A DNA stretch of 64,000 bases from an uncultured Bacteroidota bacterium (GTDB lineage Bacteria > Bacteroidota > Bacteroidia > Chitinophagales > Chitinophagaceae): positions 1 through 64,000 of the forward strand of contig CAIVEW010000039.1 of the NCBI GenBank assembly GCA_903905065.1. Reading direction: 5' to 3'. Made by a program: the position numbers and the translations under genes. This document shows positions 27,072-36,352 of this stretch, piece by piece. Each line of letters starts with the position of its first letter. The stretch's first letter is position 1. The notes below the pieces were generated by a model. That model was not told where the DNA came from and did no database searches. It was given only the letters and a program-made list of their open reading frames with translations.

Positions 27072-29894
27072 CTACCTTCTCATCATCATCATTCCACCTC
27101 CGGGCGGCGGTGGCGCGCCTGCAGGGGTATGCGAGAAATTCCAGATCAGGCTCAGCATCCCATAGCGCTTGATCGTGTTGTAAGTATTCTCCGTAATGAT
27201 TCCTGCCTGTGCACTGCGATCGTAGCCAATGTTTTGATTAAACAGGTCAAACACAGAAGCACGTATCTCTATATCGCTCTTCTTACGCAGTTTCTTGCCT
27301 ATATAAGCGTTGCACAGCAGCACATCATTATTCTTATAAAACAAAGTGGTTTGCTGGCGCAAGAACCAGTTCACGGTAGCTCCCAGCTCCAGTTTCCAGG
27401 GCAGTTGCACAGAGCCGGTCAGTTCATTGCTGCTCGTCCAGTAGCTGGTGCTGTAAGCGGTTATGCTCGATTTATTGTCATTATACGTCACAGACGGATT
27501 GAACTCCACCGAGAACTTTTTGTCCTTATAGTATTCGAGGTCCAGCGTGAAGGTGTAGGTATTATTGTTACTATGGTTTAGCGAATCATTTATATAGCTG
27601 TTGATGTGATTGATACCCGCATTCACATGTGCGCCTATTTGCAGGTCTATCTTCTTTAGCTTAAAGCCATATCCCAAGAATGCAAAGCCATTGTAGTTGC
27701 CATTTACGTTAACGTATTTGGTAGTGCGGATGCCATTAATATTCGTGACATCGGTACTGATGGCGTCAGTTATCGTATTGAAACTCGCACTGCCAAACAA
27801 GTAACGCTGCGACAAAATTTTGAAGTTGTTGAAACGCAGCGAAAAAGCATTCGTGAACTGCTGTTTAAGATTTTGGTTACCCACAGTTTGATTGGTAGGG
27901 TCAGTATTCTGGTGTTGCGGCGATATCTCATCAATAGTGGGCTGTGTAGTGCTGCCCAGGTAGTTAAACCGAAGATTGGTCTCGCGCCCTACTTTATAGA
28001 CAAACGTTGCCTTAGGGAAATAATTGAGATAGGCATACCTGCGTGCAGGAGTGTCCGGCCGCAGCGCATCATACTGGTAATATTGCGAATTAGATATATC
28101 ACTGCCAAACGAAAAATTAATATCCTTATAAACAAAGCGCGCAGCCAGCCCGCCCATATTCGTCAGTATGTTGTACTTATAATTGGTGCTGTAATAGTTG
28201 TCCAGGCTATCAAACTTTCCACTCTTGCCACTGCTGTCATAAGAATTGTTTGTCGAGTTACTGTTGTTAACGGTCACGCCATAATCCGCTTCCAGGTAGG
28301 CCACTTTAGAGAGGGGTTCTGTATATGTAGCCTTGGCAGCAAACGCAAGTGTCCCTAAATCACTGGTCTTGCGCTGGCTTACGTAGGATGGAATTACACT
28401 GGGTACAGTATCCGTATAAATATTGGTGAAAGATGTCAGGTGTCCATCGCTCTTTGAATCTTTATAGTTCTCCTTAATGTCTACCGATAGCGTTCTGCCT
28501 TTCTTTGCAAATTTCCGCCTCATCAGCAGGTCGGCATTTACGAAATCGGCATTCGCATTACTGGTTACCTTCCTGTTGTTGGTGTTAGACAACAGTGTAT
28601 CTCCAAACAGCGTTGTACTGTTGTACATGGTGGAGATGTCCGTATTTTTTTCACCGGCCGTCATGGTGAGTTTTATCGACGTTAGCGAATCTATCTTCCA
28701 CTCGTACATGGCATCCAGCCCATGACGGTCGCCACGGCTGAATTGATTCTTGTCCTGGTGTATCACACTCTCCCCATCATTCGGCAGCGGGTTTTGCGTC
28801 ACTGTAGTCCCGGTTATCTCTACGTTCTGCATGGCATACCGGTAGTTGGCCGTAACGTGCTGCTTATCATCGTCCCACTTATCAGCAAAGTGCGCACCAC
28901 CGGTCCATATTTTGGGCAATCCCTCCCCGTTGTACTTTCCGTCCCAGCCGGCAAGGTCCTCCGCATTGTTGTTAGATGTTATGGTTACCTGTCCTTCATC
29001 CGTTATTTCTGTTACGCCACTGCCGCTACTGAAGCTGTTATTATCCTGCCAGCCCAGCCCCACCTTGTCTGTGTTAGACATAATACCGAAAACCGAAAAC
29101 TGCTCCTTGGCTTTAAATGCATTGATCATTCCCTGGTCCTGGAAGTAGCCATCAGTGCCGCCTCCCGCATCTATCTTCCCGAAGTACCCTTTCTTTTTGT
29201 CTTCCTTCAATTCCAGGTTTATGGTCTTGGTTCGCTGCCCGTCATCGATCCCCGTGAATTCCGTCTGGTCGCTTTTCTTATCATATACTTGCACCTTGTC
29301 TACAACGGCGGCCTGCATCCCCTGCGTTACCACCTTGGGGTCATCCGAGAAAAACTCTTCACCATCTACCAGTATCTTTTGCACCGTTTCGCCCTGCGCG
29401 GTTATCTGCCCGTTCTTATCTACCTGTATGCCCGGCAATCGCTTCAGCAGGTCTTCTACAGTAGCGCCCTCCTTTACTTTAAAGCTGTCCGCCATGTACT
29501 CCGTAGTGTCTCCCTTTATTTTAATTGCGGCAACCTGCTGTTTCAGCACAAATTCTTTCAGCAGATGTTCCTTTGACACCATGGGTACGGCCCCATAGTT
29601 GGTTACACTTTTCTTTACGTTTATCACATCGGTATAGTCAGCGAAGCTTGGGAACGTCACCACCAGCAGATACTTGCCCTGCGCCGGCACTTTCAGCTCA
29701 AAGCTCCCATCTGCTTTTGTGCGGGTAAACGTCTGTATCACGGAATCCGGCATGCGGATGAGCACAACCGATGCCCGCTGTAAAACAGCGGCATTCAGCG
29801 TATCGTTCACCGTTCCTTTTATAGTATAGGTTTGCCCGAAACTTTGCGATAACACGCATAAGAATAGCAGGCTTGTAATAAAAAAGTATTTCAT
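27072..29894 (-). CDS. TonB-linked outer-membrane beta-barrel protein (OMP_b-brl_3 type)
   Basis: The ATG at 29894 (MKYFFITSLLFLCVLSQSFGQ) is preferred to the track start, which adds 10 residues before the signal peptide. Length is then 940 aa. Residues about 20-110 form a carboxypeptidase regulatory-like domain (YTIKGTVNDTLN). A plug-like region (VEDLLKRLPGIQVD, QKILVDGEEFF) follows near 120-200, then a long beta-barrel of alternating aromatic strands. The C-terminus is unusual, GAPPPPGGGMMMMRR, rather than an aromatic last strand. It heads a two-gene operon with the GLPGLI gene. Likely an outer-membrane receptor or transporter; substrate unknown. Confidence 0.9.
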   Translation of the reverse strand: MKYFFITSLLFLCVLSQSFGQTYTIKGTVNDTLNAAVLQRASVVLIRMPDSVIQTFTRTKADGSFELKVPAQGKYLLVVTFPSFADYTDVINVKKSVTNYGAVPMVSKEHLLKEFVLKQQVAAIKIKGDTTEYMADSFKVKEGATVEDLLKRLPGIQVDKNGQITAQGETVQKILVDGEEFFSDDPKVVTQGMQAAVVDKVQVYDKKSDQTEFTGIDDGQRTKTINLELKEDKKKGYFGKIDAGGGTDGYFQDQGMINAFKAKEQFSVFGIMSNTDKVGLGWQDNNSFSSGSGVTEITDEGQVTITSNNNAEDLAGWDGKYNGEGLPKIWTGGAHFADKWDDDKQHVTANYRYAMQNVEITGTTVTQNPLPNDGESVIHQDKNQFSRGDRHGLDAMYEWKIDSLTSIKLTMTAGEKNTDISTMYNSTTLFGDTLLSNTNNRKVTSNANADFVNADLLMRRKFAKKGRTLSVDIKENYKDSKSDGHLTSFTNIYTDTVPSVIPSYVSQRKTSDLGTLAFAAKATYTEPLSKVAYLEADYGVTVNNSNSTNNSYDSSGKSGKFDSLDNYYSTNYKYNILTNMGGLAARFVYKDINFSFGSDISNSQYYQYDALRPDTPARRYAYLNYFPKATFVYKVGRETNLRFNYLGSTTQPTIDEISPQHQNTDPTNQTVGNQNLKQQFTNAFSLRFNNFKILSQRYLFGSASFNTITDAISTDVTNINGIRTTKYVNVNGNYNGFAFLGYGFKLKKIDLQIGAHVNAGINHINSYINDSLNHSNNNTYTFTLDLEYYKDKKFSVEFNPSVTYNDNKSSITAYSTSYWTSSNELTGSVQLPWKLELGATVNWFLRQQTTLFYKNNDVLLCNAYIGKKLRKKSDIEIRASVFDLFNQNIGYDRSAQAGIITENTYNTIKRYGMLSLIWNFSHTPAGAPPPPGGGMMMMRR

Positions 29895-30123
29895 AAAATT
29901 GTGTGTGTAAAGGCAGTTTGCCATTCCGGCAAACCAATTGCGCTGTAAAGAAACGAAACTACTGTTAATTAACCCTTAATCGATAAGGGTTAGAAAGAGG
30001 GTTAGAAAGGTCTTTTTAACAGTTTCTTACCAGAACCCAACTAACTGTGACAATAAGAGAAAATAAACTAGCCAAATTATTAAACAAAGCCGAAATTCTT
30101 GACCTAAAAGCTAAATTATCGGT
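29895..30123. other. Intergenic region between barrel gene and GH3 gene
   Basis: AT-rich, with an imperfect repeat TTAACCCTTAATCGATAAGGGTTAGAAAG that forms the hairpin AACCCTTAATCGATAAGGGTT near 29971. It probably holds the promoter of the barrel gene. No gene is seen; the 68-aa plus ORF here is not supported. Confidence 0.5.
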
Positions 30124-30146
30124 TCCCCTTCTGGGGGAGGGGTTTA
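30124..30146 (-). repeat. GC-rich stop-adjacent repeat at the GH3 gene end
   Basis: On the coding strand the stop TAA is followed directly by ACCCCTCCCCCAGAAGGGG, a variant of the ACCCC...AAGGGG family seen at other gene ends in the window. The CCCCT/AGGGG arms could form a short stem. Confidence 0.5.
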
Positions 30147-33100
30147 CGGATTCACCACCGCCTTATAAACCACCGCCCGGTTATGATCCACCGGTACACC
30201 CAGCGCCTCGTAGATATAGTCCTGCGCAGTGGTGCGCACGCCCAGCTTGGTGATCTTGGTATTAGCGCCGGAGGGGAACACCCGGTTAGACAAAAATACG
30301 AAGAGGATACCCGTAGCAGGGTCAGCCCAAACACAAGTGCCCGTAAAGCCCTGGTGGCCAAAAGCAAGGCCGCTGCAACGCTCACCCGCAGGCCCCGCAT
30401 CATCCGGGTCTGGCAGTGGCTTATCAAACCCCAAACCACGGTGACTGATCTTGCTGTTGTATGCGGTAAACATATCCACGGTTGCTGGCTTGAAATATCG
30501 CTTGCTGCCATATACGCCTTTATTCAGCAGCATCTGGAAAATAGCCGCTACATCATGCGCATCTGCAAACAGCCCCGCATGGCCACCCACGCCACCCAGC
30601 ATTGCCGCACCAGGATCGTGCACAAAACCCCACAATGTCTGGGCACGGAAGGTGATCTCTATTTCTGAAGGTACTATCTGTGATGTGTCAAATTTATTGA
30701 GTGGCAGATAGGTAATCCGCTTCAGCCCCATGGGTTTGTAAAACTCCTCGTCTGCATACTTGTCTATCGTTTGCCCTGTTATTTGTTTTACTATCGCAGC
30801 CAGGAAAAAATAATCGAGATCACTGTACACCATCTTGCCGGCATTGTCCAGCGGGCTGGCGTATATCCGCGCCCACATAGTGTCTATGTAGTCGCTGCGC
30901 AGCCATACGTCTTTGGCCACATGAATGTCAAAGGCCGGGCTTTGTGTTTTCCGGTATAGATCGGGTTTCAGTGTGCCATCGCCATCCACGGTCTCCTTAT
31001 AAAAAGGTATCCATCCCTTCAGTCCGGCCTGGTGCAGCAATATGTCTCTGATATGCAAGCCTGCTTTGTTAGTGCCTCTTGCCTGCGGCAGGTAGTCGCC
31101 TATGGTCTTATCGAGGTCCAGCTTGCCCTGCTCATAAAGGCGCATCACCGATATTGTAGTTGCCAGCACCTTGGTGCAGGACGCCATATCATAGAGCATA
31201 TTGGTATCCACAGGGTGCATCTTATCGTAGCGGGTGTAACCAAATGCCTTGTCATAAAATACCTTGCCATTTCGGGCGGCAAGTACCCTGCAGCCCGGGA
31301 ATACGCCATCAGCAATGTTCCTGGCCATAAACATGTCCAGCCGGTCCAGTGCTTTTTGTTCCACTACGCCGGCATCAGACGGATAAAACACTTTCCGCAA
31401 TTCATTGGACGCCTCCTTGGCGATCACCGGTGCTTTCACCGGTGCAGGGCATATACTGAGCCCATTCATACAAGCGGTTACCGGCAGCCTGCCTTTTACT
31501 TTTGTTTTTTTCAGCAGCAGGTTTGCCATTGCCTGCTCGGTAAGCGTATCATCTTCGTAGGCTACTACAACAGATCCGGCCCCGCAAAAGTATTGCATGG
31601 CATAAGCATTACCCATCAGCACCACCAGCACATTGTTCCGGCAACCGGCCTGCTGCAGAAAATTCACAGCCTCATCGCTGAGCCCATAATTATTCCCTGG
31701 CGCAAAGTTCAGGTTGTGAACCGCAATGATGGTTATATCGTATTTAGGCATTCCATCGAGCACTTTCTGTATAGTATCTGCGGAACTGCCCTTGGGCAGC
31801 CATTCTGCTTTCACATTATTAAACTCATCGTTCAGGCGCTCATACAATGGCGTGGAAGTGTTCGCATTCACACCTATATAGCCTATACGCATGTTCTCAT
31901 TTATCTTCTTCAGCGCCAGGTTATCATCCCTCACCACAGTTATCGCAGCCTTCGCAACTTGTCCGCGAATAGTGTCGACATATTTATTCAAATCAGCCGT
32001 GATGTTGGTGGTGTCAATATCTTTCCAGCCCACGTTCAGCCCAACATCATATTTCGCAGCCAGTATTTTCTTCACACTGGTCTCCAGCATAACCATTGGT
32101 ATGATACCGCTGTCTATTGCATTCTTTATTTTTCCGAGTGCGGCCGGTACATCCTGTGAAAACAACAACACATCATTACCCGCCTCAAATGCCCGTAAGT
32201 CGGCATCCCCTGCGGGGAAGTATTTCGTGACACCCTGCATATTCAGTGCATCGGTAAATATCAACCCATTAAAACCAAGCTTGTTTTTCAGCAATCCGGT
32301 AACCGCATTTTTCGATAATGTCGTTGGTACATGTGGCGTAGTATCCAGTGCAGGTACCTCAAGATGGGCTACCATCACGCTCCTCACCCCGGCTGCGATC
32401 AGTTGCTTGAAAGGATATAGTTCGGTACTGTCCAGTTGCTCCACTGTTCTGGGCACAAGGGGCAGGTCTTTGTGCGAATCCACGCTGGTATTACCGTGCC
32501 CGGGAAAATGCTTGGCACAGGCCAGCACACCATTCCGCTGCAGCCCCCGCATAAAAGCTATTCCCAGCTTTGAGACCCACACTTTATCCTCGCCAAAAGA
32601 GCGCGAATTAATAACGGGATTCGCCGCATTATTATTCACATCCACGTCGGGTGCGAAGTCTATATTCACTCCCAGCCGTTTGCATTGCTGCGCGATGGCC
32701 GCCCCTTCCTTATACACGAGGTCAGTATCATGCGTAGCGCCAAGCATCATCTCGCGCGGAAAATTCTTCATGCTGTCCAGCCGCATACCCACGCCCCATT
32801 CTGCATCCATCGACAGTAATAGCGGCACCTGCGCCAAATGCTGGTATTTGTTGGTCTGCATTGCCTGCCGTATCGGCCCGCCCTGCATGAATATCAGTCC
32901 ACCTACCTGGTGATCACTGATCAATTTGGTTACCTGGTCTTCATTATAGTTCTTGCCCCCGGAGTATGCCGCTACCATAAACAACTGCCCTATCCGCTCA
33001 TCCTCTGTTAGCTTGCCGTACACGCTATCCACCCATTGGTTTTTAGCGGCGGTATATTCAGCCAGTTTCGATTTGCCTTTCGGCGTTGCGTAAACATTGA

Positions 33101-33155
33101 TTGCGATAAATAAAAAACAAAGGGCGGTTATGAAAACCATGCGGAGTGAACCCAT
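30144..33155 (-). CDS. GH3 beta-N-acetylglucosaminidase / serine beta-lactamase-like fusion
   Basis: 1,003 aa with a signal peptide (VFITALCFLFIAINVYA); the start may be Met1 or Met6. The N-terminal half is a glycoside hydrolase family 3 catalytic domain with the NagZ-like signature KHFPGHGNTSVDSHKDLPLV near residue 213 and FTDALNMQG near 295. A GH3 C-terminal-like domain follows (about 420-590). The C-terminal 380 residues are a class C beta-lactamase/transpeptidase-like domain: SCTK (SxxK) near 656, YSD in the YxN position near 775, and HQG near 932. This fusion is known in Bacteroidota and is thought to act on peptidoglycan or muropeptides in the periplasm. It stands alone on this strand. 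Confidence 0.92.
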   Translation of the reverse strand: MGSLRMVFITALCFLFIAINVYATPKGKSKLAEYTAAKNQWVDSVYGKLTEDERIGQLFMVAAYSGGKNYNEDQVTKLISDHQVGGLIFMQGGPIRQAMQTNKYQHLAQVPLLLSMDAEWGVGMRLDSMKNFPREMMLGATHDTDLVYKEGAAIAQQCKRLGVNIDFAPDVDVNNNAANPVINSRSFGEDKVWVSKLGIAFMRGLQRNGVLACAKHFPGHGNTSVDSHKDLPLVPRTVEQLDSTELYPFKQLIAAGVRSVMVAHLEVPALDTTPHVPTTLSKNAVTGLLKNKLGFNGLIFTDALNMQGVTKYFPAGDADLRAFEAGNDVLLFSQDVPAALGKIKNAIDSGIIPMVMLETSVKKILAAKYDVGLNVGWKDIDTTNITADLNKYVDTIRGQVAKAAITVVRDDNLALKKINENMRIGYIGVNANTSTPLYERLNDEFNNVKAEWLPKGSSADTIQKVLDGMPKYDITIIAVHNLNFAPGNNYGLSDEAVNFLQQAGCRNNVLVVLMGNAYAMQYFCGAGSVVVAYEDDTLTEQAMANLLLKKTKVKGRLPVTACMNGLSICPAPVKAPVIAKEASNELRKVFYPSDAGVVEQKALDRLDMFMARNIADGVFPGCRVLAARNGKVFYDKAFGYTRYDKMHPVDTNMLYDMASCTKVLATTISVMRLYEQGKLDLDKTIGDYLPQARGTNKAGLHIRDILLHQAGLKGWIPFYKETVDGDGTLKPDLYRKTQSPAFDIHVAKDVWLRSDYIDTMWARIYASPLDNAGKMVYSDLDYFFLAAIVKQITGQTIDKYADEEFYKPMGLKRITYLPLNKFDTSQIVPSEIEITFRAQTLWGFVHDPGAAMLGGVGGHAGLFADAHDVAAIFQMLLNKGVYGSKRYFKPATVDMFTAYNSKISHRGLGFDKPLPDPDDAGPAGERCSGLAFGHQGFTGTCVWADPATGILFVFLSNRVFPSGANTKITKLGVRTTAQDYIYEALGVPVDHNRAVVYKAVVNP

Positions 33156-33360
33156 CGAACAAAAATAATCTTATAAATTTCGTTTACAACCCACAGATTT
33201 CAAATTTTCCTTCAAATATTAACAGAATTCAAGGAGTTTATAGCCATGATCGCATGCCAGCGCTTGCCATTTAAAAGCGAGTAACTAATAATCTCGTGCT
33301 CTGAATAAAATTTTTCTTCCGCCTCACAAAACACTAACTTAGTAGCTGAACCGAATATAA

Positions 33361-34521
33361 ATGTCTAAAACAATTTATAATAAGACAGTCATAGAATTCT
33401 TTGCTGGCATTGGCTTAATGCGCGATGGCCTCGAAAAAGCCGGATGGTCTGTTTTGCTTGCAAATGATATAGACATAACAAAGAGAAAATTATACCTCAA
33501 TCATTTTAACGATACGGACACTCACTTTGTTTTGGAAGACATTCACAAATTACAATCGGCAAAAATTCCAACGGCTACTTTAGCTACAGCATCCTTTCCT
33601 TGTACTGACCTGTCATTAGCTGGGCGTAGGGCCGGTTTAAAAGGCAAACATTCATCCGCATTCTGGGGGTTTGTAGATATATTGAAAGGCCTGCAGGACA
33701 GAAAACCTCCATTGATTTTGCTGGAAAATGTTGCTGGATTTATTACTTCTAACAATGGGCAAGATTTTCGGGACGCATTAATTGCGTTAAATGAACAAGG
33801 GTACCTAGTCGATGCATTTATTATTGACGCCTCACATTTTGTTCCACAAAGTCGAGTTCGTCTTTTTATTGTTGGAAAACTAGGCCGTAAGAGGGAAATT
33901 AAAATTAATCGCCATTACAAAGAATCAGAGTTGCGGCCCTCCAGACTATTAAAATTTATTGGTGACAATTCAGATATTCGTTGGGATATTAATCACGATT
34001 TACCAGAGCTACCCGCTTTAGAGCAGTCGCTCGAGAATATCATTGAGAGCATATCTAAAGGATCAGCTCTTTGGTGGAGTAAAGAACGTGTTGATTATCT
34101 TTTAAATCAAACCTTCGATCGTCATTTAATAAAAATGCAGCAACTCGTTCAAGAGAAAACATATTCTTACCTAACTGCTTTTCGTCGGGTTAGGGACAAT
34201 AGGTCAATGGCAGAAATTCGTTTTGATGGAATTGCGGGGTGTCTGCGAACCCCTAAAGGCGGTAGCGCAAGGCAAATACTTTTAAAAGTTGGGAAGGGAG
34301 AAATAAACGTAAGACTATTAACTCCTCGAGAATGTGCTAGACTTATGGGCGCTGATAATTTCAAACTATCGGGAACAGTAAATGAAGCCCTTTTCGGCTT
34401 CGGAGACGCTGTATGCGTACCCGTTGTTTCATGGATTGCCAAAAATTATTTAAACGAAGAGCTCAATAACATTATAAACAAACAAGAACAAACAACCAAA
34501 ATGTATGCAGAGTCTGCCTGA
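33361..34521 (+). CDS. DNA (cytosine-5) methyltransferase of a type II R-M system
   Basis: 386 aa. Ordered m5C motifs are visible: I FFAGIGLMRDGL, IV with the catalytic Cys in FPCTDLSLAG (residue about 80), VI LLENVAGF (about 120), VIII SRVRLFIVG, and IX/X RLLTPRECARLMG near the end. It transfers a methyl group from AdoMet to C5 of cytosine in a specific site, protecting it from the partner endonuclease. The region is visibly more AT-rich than its neighbours. The 3' end overlaps the next gene by 17 nt, so translation is coupled. The Vsr gene two places downstream fits an m5C enzyme. The recognition sequence cannot be read from the sequence alone. Confidence 0.95.
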   Translation: MSKTIYNKTVIEFFAGIGLMRDGLEKAGWSVLLANDIDITKRKLYLNHFNDTDTHFVLEDIHKLQSAKIPTATLATASFPCTDLSLAGRRAGLKGKHSSAFWGFVDILKGLQDRKPPLILLENVAGFITSNNGQDFRDALIALNEQGYLVDAFIIDASHFVPQSRVRLFIVGKLGRKREIKINRHYKESELRPSRLLKFIGDNSDIRWDINHDLPELPALEQSLENIIESISKGSALWWSKERVDYLLNQTFDRHLIKMQQLVQEKTYSYLTAFRRVRDNRSMAEIRFDGIAGCLRTPKGGSARQILLKVGKGEINVRLLTPRECARLMGADNFKLSGTVNEALFGFGDAVCVPVVSWIAKNYLNEELNNIINKQEQTTKMYAESA

Positions 34522-35455
34522 TTCGTTCGTTGAATGGTATAAATCACTGAAAGCCGTTAAGGCTAATAACGGACCTGCCAATGGAAGCATTGCTACTGCA
34601 CTTGTCGTATTAAATCGTTTGATGGGAAATTATGATATAGATTTCAGTGCTCATGTTGCAGAAGGAGGGACGCAAATAAAAGGTGCCAGTGGTAGTGCGG
34701 TCGCAGCGATACTTAGGTCGTTTGGTGAAGAACGACCATTTGCAAAAGAAGGTGGTCGAACAAATAGAGGTGGCCCATCAGAAGTTCGGTCTTTGTTATC
34801 AACCCTGAAAAATTTGCAACTTGAAAAGTATAGTTCTGACAAAAGAAATGGAGTTCTCTACCAAATGCAATTGTTTCTCGTCGACCGTGTAAAGGACTTT
34901 CATAATAGACAAAAAATAAAACTGATTTTTAATCCGTCTTTGACCACCTGGCACATTGTACACAATTTACTCTTACTGGCTGCAGGCGAAGGAAAAGCAG
35001 GTTATATTGCACAACATTTGGTTGGCGCAAAATTGCAATTGCGATTTCCAGACATGAGTATATCTAATGAATCAGCTAGCACAGCTGACCTGCCGACACA
35101 AAGACCGGGTGATTTTCTAATAGGCAATACTGCTTTTCATGTAACTGTCGCACCCATGCATGCAGTTTTTGAAAAATGTCGCCATAACATTTCGCAAGGC
35201 TACAAGCCATTTTTACTGGTACCAGATAATAAATTGATTGGCGCACGACAAAACGCAGAACAAGTAAGCGAACAACAGATAGCAGTGGAATCTATAGAGT
35301 CGTTTGTATCCCAGAATATTGATGAAATAAGTGTTTTCGATAAAAATAATCTTACCAATAGTTTTAGAAATCTGATTTTCATATACAACCAAAGGATTGA
35401 TGAAGTGGAAACCGATAAATCATTAATGATAGAACTTCCTTCTAATTTATTGTAA
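34505..35455 (+). CDS. Probable type II restriction endonuclease (DUF4928-like)
   Basis: 316 aa, starting inside the end of the methyltransferase gene. The position between an m5C methyltransferase and Vsr is where the cognate endonuclease is expected. The protein resembles, from memory, DUF4928 proteins found next to m5C methylases. Possible nuclease features are the segment QRPGDFLIGNTAFHVTVAP (about 200-220), which has the D...xV shape of a PD-(D/E)xK core, but the lysine is not clearly placed. No signal peptide or membrane segment. Family name and activity are inferred from context rather than from a firm motif. Confidence 0.65.
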   Translation: MQSLPDSFVEWYKSLKAVKANNGPANGSIATALVVLNRLMGNYDIDFSAHVAEGGTQIKGASGSAVAAILRSFGEERPFAKEGGRTNRGGPSEVRSLLSTLKNLQLEKYSSDKRNGVLYQMQLFLVDRVKDFHNRQKIKLIFNPSLTTWHIVHNLLLLAAGEGKAGYIAQHLVGAKLQLRFPDMSISNESASTADLPTQRPGDFLIGNTAFHVTVAPMHAVFEKCRHNISQGYKPFLLVPDNKLIGARQNAEQVSEQQIAVESIESFVSQNIDEISVFDKNNLTNSFRNLIFIYNQRIDEVETDKSLMIELPSNLL

Positions 35456-35457
35456 CT

Positions 35458-35850
35458 ATGGCCGACGTCTTCACACGAGTGAAAAGAAGCGATATAATGA
35501 AAAAGGTCAAAAGCAGTGGTAATTTAACTACTGAACAAAATTTGATTGCCATTTTTAAAAGTCGAAACATCAAAGGCTGGAGGCGCAACTACCCGATAAC
35601 TGGCAAGCCTGATTTCGTATTCTTAGATACAAAGATCGCAGTTTTTGCTGATGGTTGTTTTTGGCACGGACATCACTGCCGAAATATTTCGCCAAAACAA
35701 AATGCCGATTATTGGCGGAAAAAGCAACTGCGAAATATTGAAAGAGATCGTCAAATAAATTTACGTTTTCAAAAGCGAGGATGGTCAGTTTTGCGTTTTT
35801 GGGAGTGTAAGATAAAAAATGATCAAATTGATCTGACTCCGCTATATTAA
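35458..35850 (+). CDS. vsr: Very short patch repair endonuclease
   Basis: 130 aa, close to the usual 130-150. Typical Vsr landmarks: RSDIMKKVKSSGN at the start (matching the family's RS-x-M...G-D-T region), GKPDFVF with the catalytic Asp near residue 51, ADGCFWHGHHC (zinc and DNA-wedge region), and GWSVLRFWECKI near the end. It nicks 5' to T in T:G mismatches made by deamination of 5-methylcytosine, which protects the genome from the adjacent methylase. Starts 2 bp after the endonuclease stop, so it belongs to the same operon. Confidence 0.95.
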   Translation: MADVFTRVKRSDIMKKVKSSGNLTTEQNLIAIFKSRNIKGWRRNYPITGKPDFVFLDTKIAVFADGCFWHGHHCRNISPKQNADYWRKKQLRNIERDRQINLRFQKRGWSVLRFWECKIKNDQIDLTPLY

Positions 35851-35885
35851 AATTCTTAAAGACGCAGGTCTGAAATACCAATAAT

Positions 35886-36266
35886 ATGAGAAAGATAGAA
35901 ATGGTTGTGGAACGGACAAATACGGGTTACAACGCTTATGCCAGTAAGTATGCTGTATTTACTGTTGGTAATGATTTCCCTGAGCTTAAATCAAATATGC
36001 TGGAAGCGCTGAATCTTTATTTTGAGGATGAAGGCAAAACTATTACAGAAAAAGATATCAAGGTTTCCCTTGATCTGCCGCAATTTTTCGAGTTTTATAA
36101 AGTTATTAATGCGAAAGCGCTGAGCCAACGTATTGGAATGAACCAAAGCCTGTTGGCACAATACATAAAGGGAATTAAGAAGCCATCAGCTATACAAACA
36201 AGGCGCATTCTTAAGGGTGTGCAGCAATTGGGTAAGGAACTGGCCGAGATGCAGTTTTTGCTTTAA
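35886..36266 (+). CDS. HicB-like antitoxin/regulator without a HicA partner
   Basis: 126 aa. The N-terminal half (VVERTNTGYNAYASKYAVFT, then KSNMLEALNLYFED) is the degraded RNase H-like HicB fold. The C-terminal half is a helix-turn-helix (LSQRIGMNQSLLAQYIKGIKKPS). HicB normally follows a ~60-aa HicA mRNA interferase, but only 35 bp separate this gene from vsr, so no HicA is present. It may be an orphan antitoxin, or have been taken over as the transcriptional controller of the R-M operon. Composition matches the R-M genes. Confidence 0.8.
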   Translation: MRKIEMVVERTNTGYNAYASKYAVFTVGNDFPELKSNMLEALNLYFEDEGKTITEKDIKVSLDLPQFFEFYKVINAKALSQRIGMNQSLLAQYIKGIKKPSAIQTRRILKGVQQLGKELAEMQFLL

Positions 36267-36352
36267 AAATGGCCGAGGATTAATTCCTGACAGGCCCTTT
36301 AGCTCGTGCACTGAAAATCCTGACCAAAACCAGTATCTTAGCGGTGCGGAAA

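Noticed and set aside
28722-29576. 284-aa plus ORF
   Set aside because: Antisense to the well-supported TonB-linked barrel gene.
31032-32913. Plus ORFs of 375 and 340 aa
   Set aside because: Antisense shadows of the GH3/beta-lactamase gene, whose catalytic motifs are clear.
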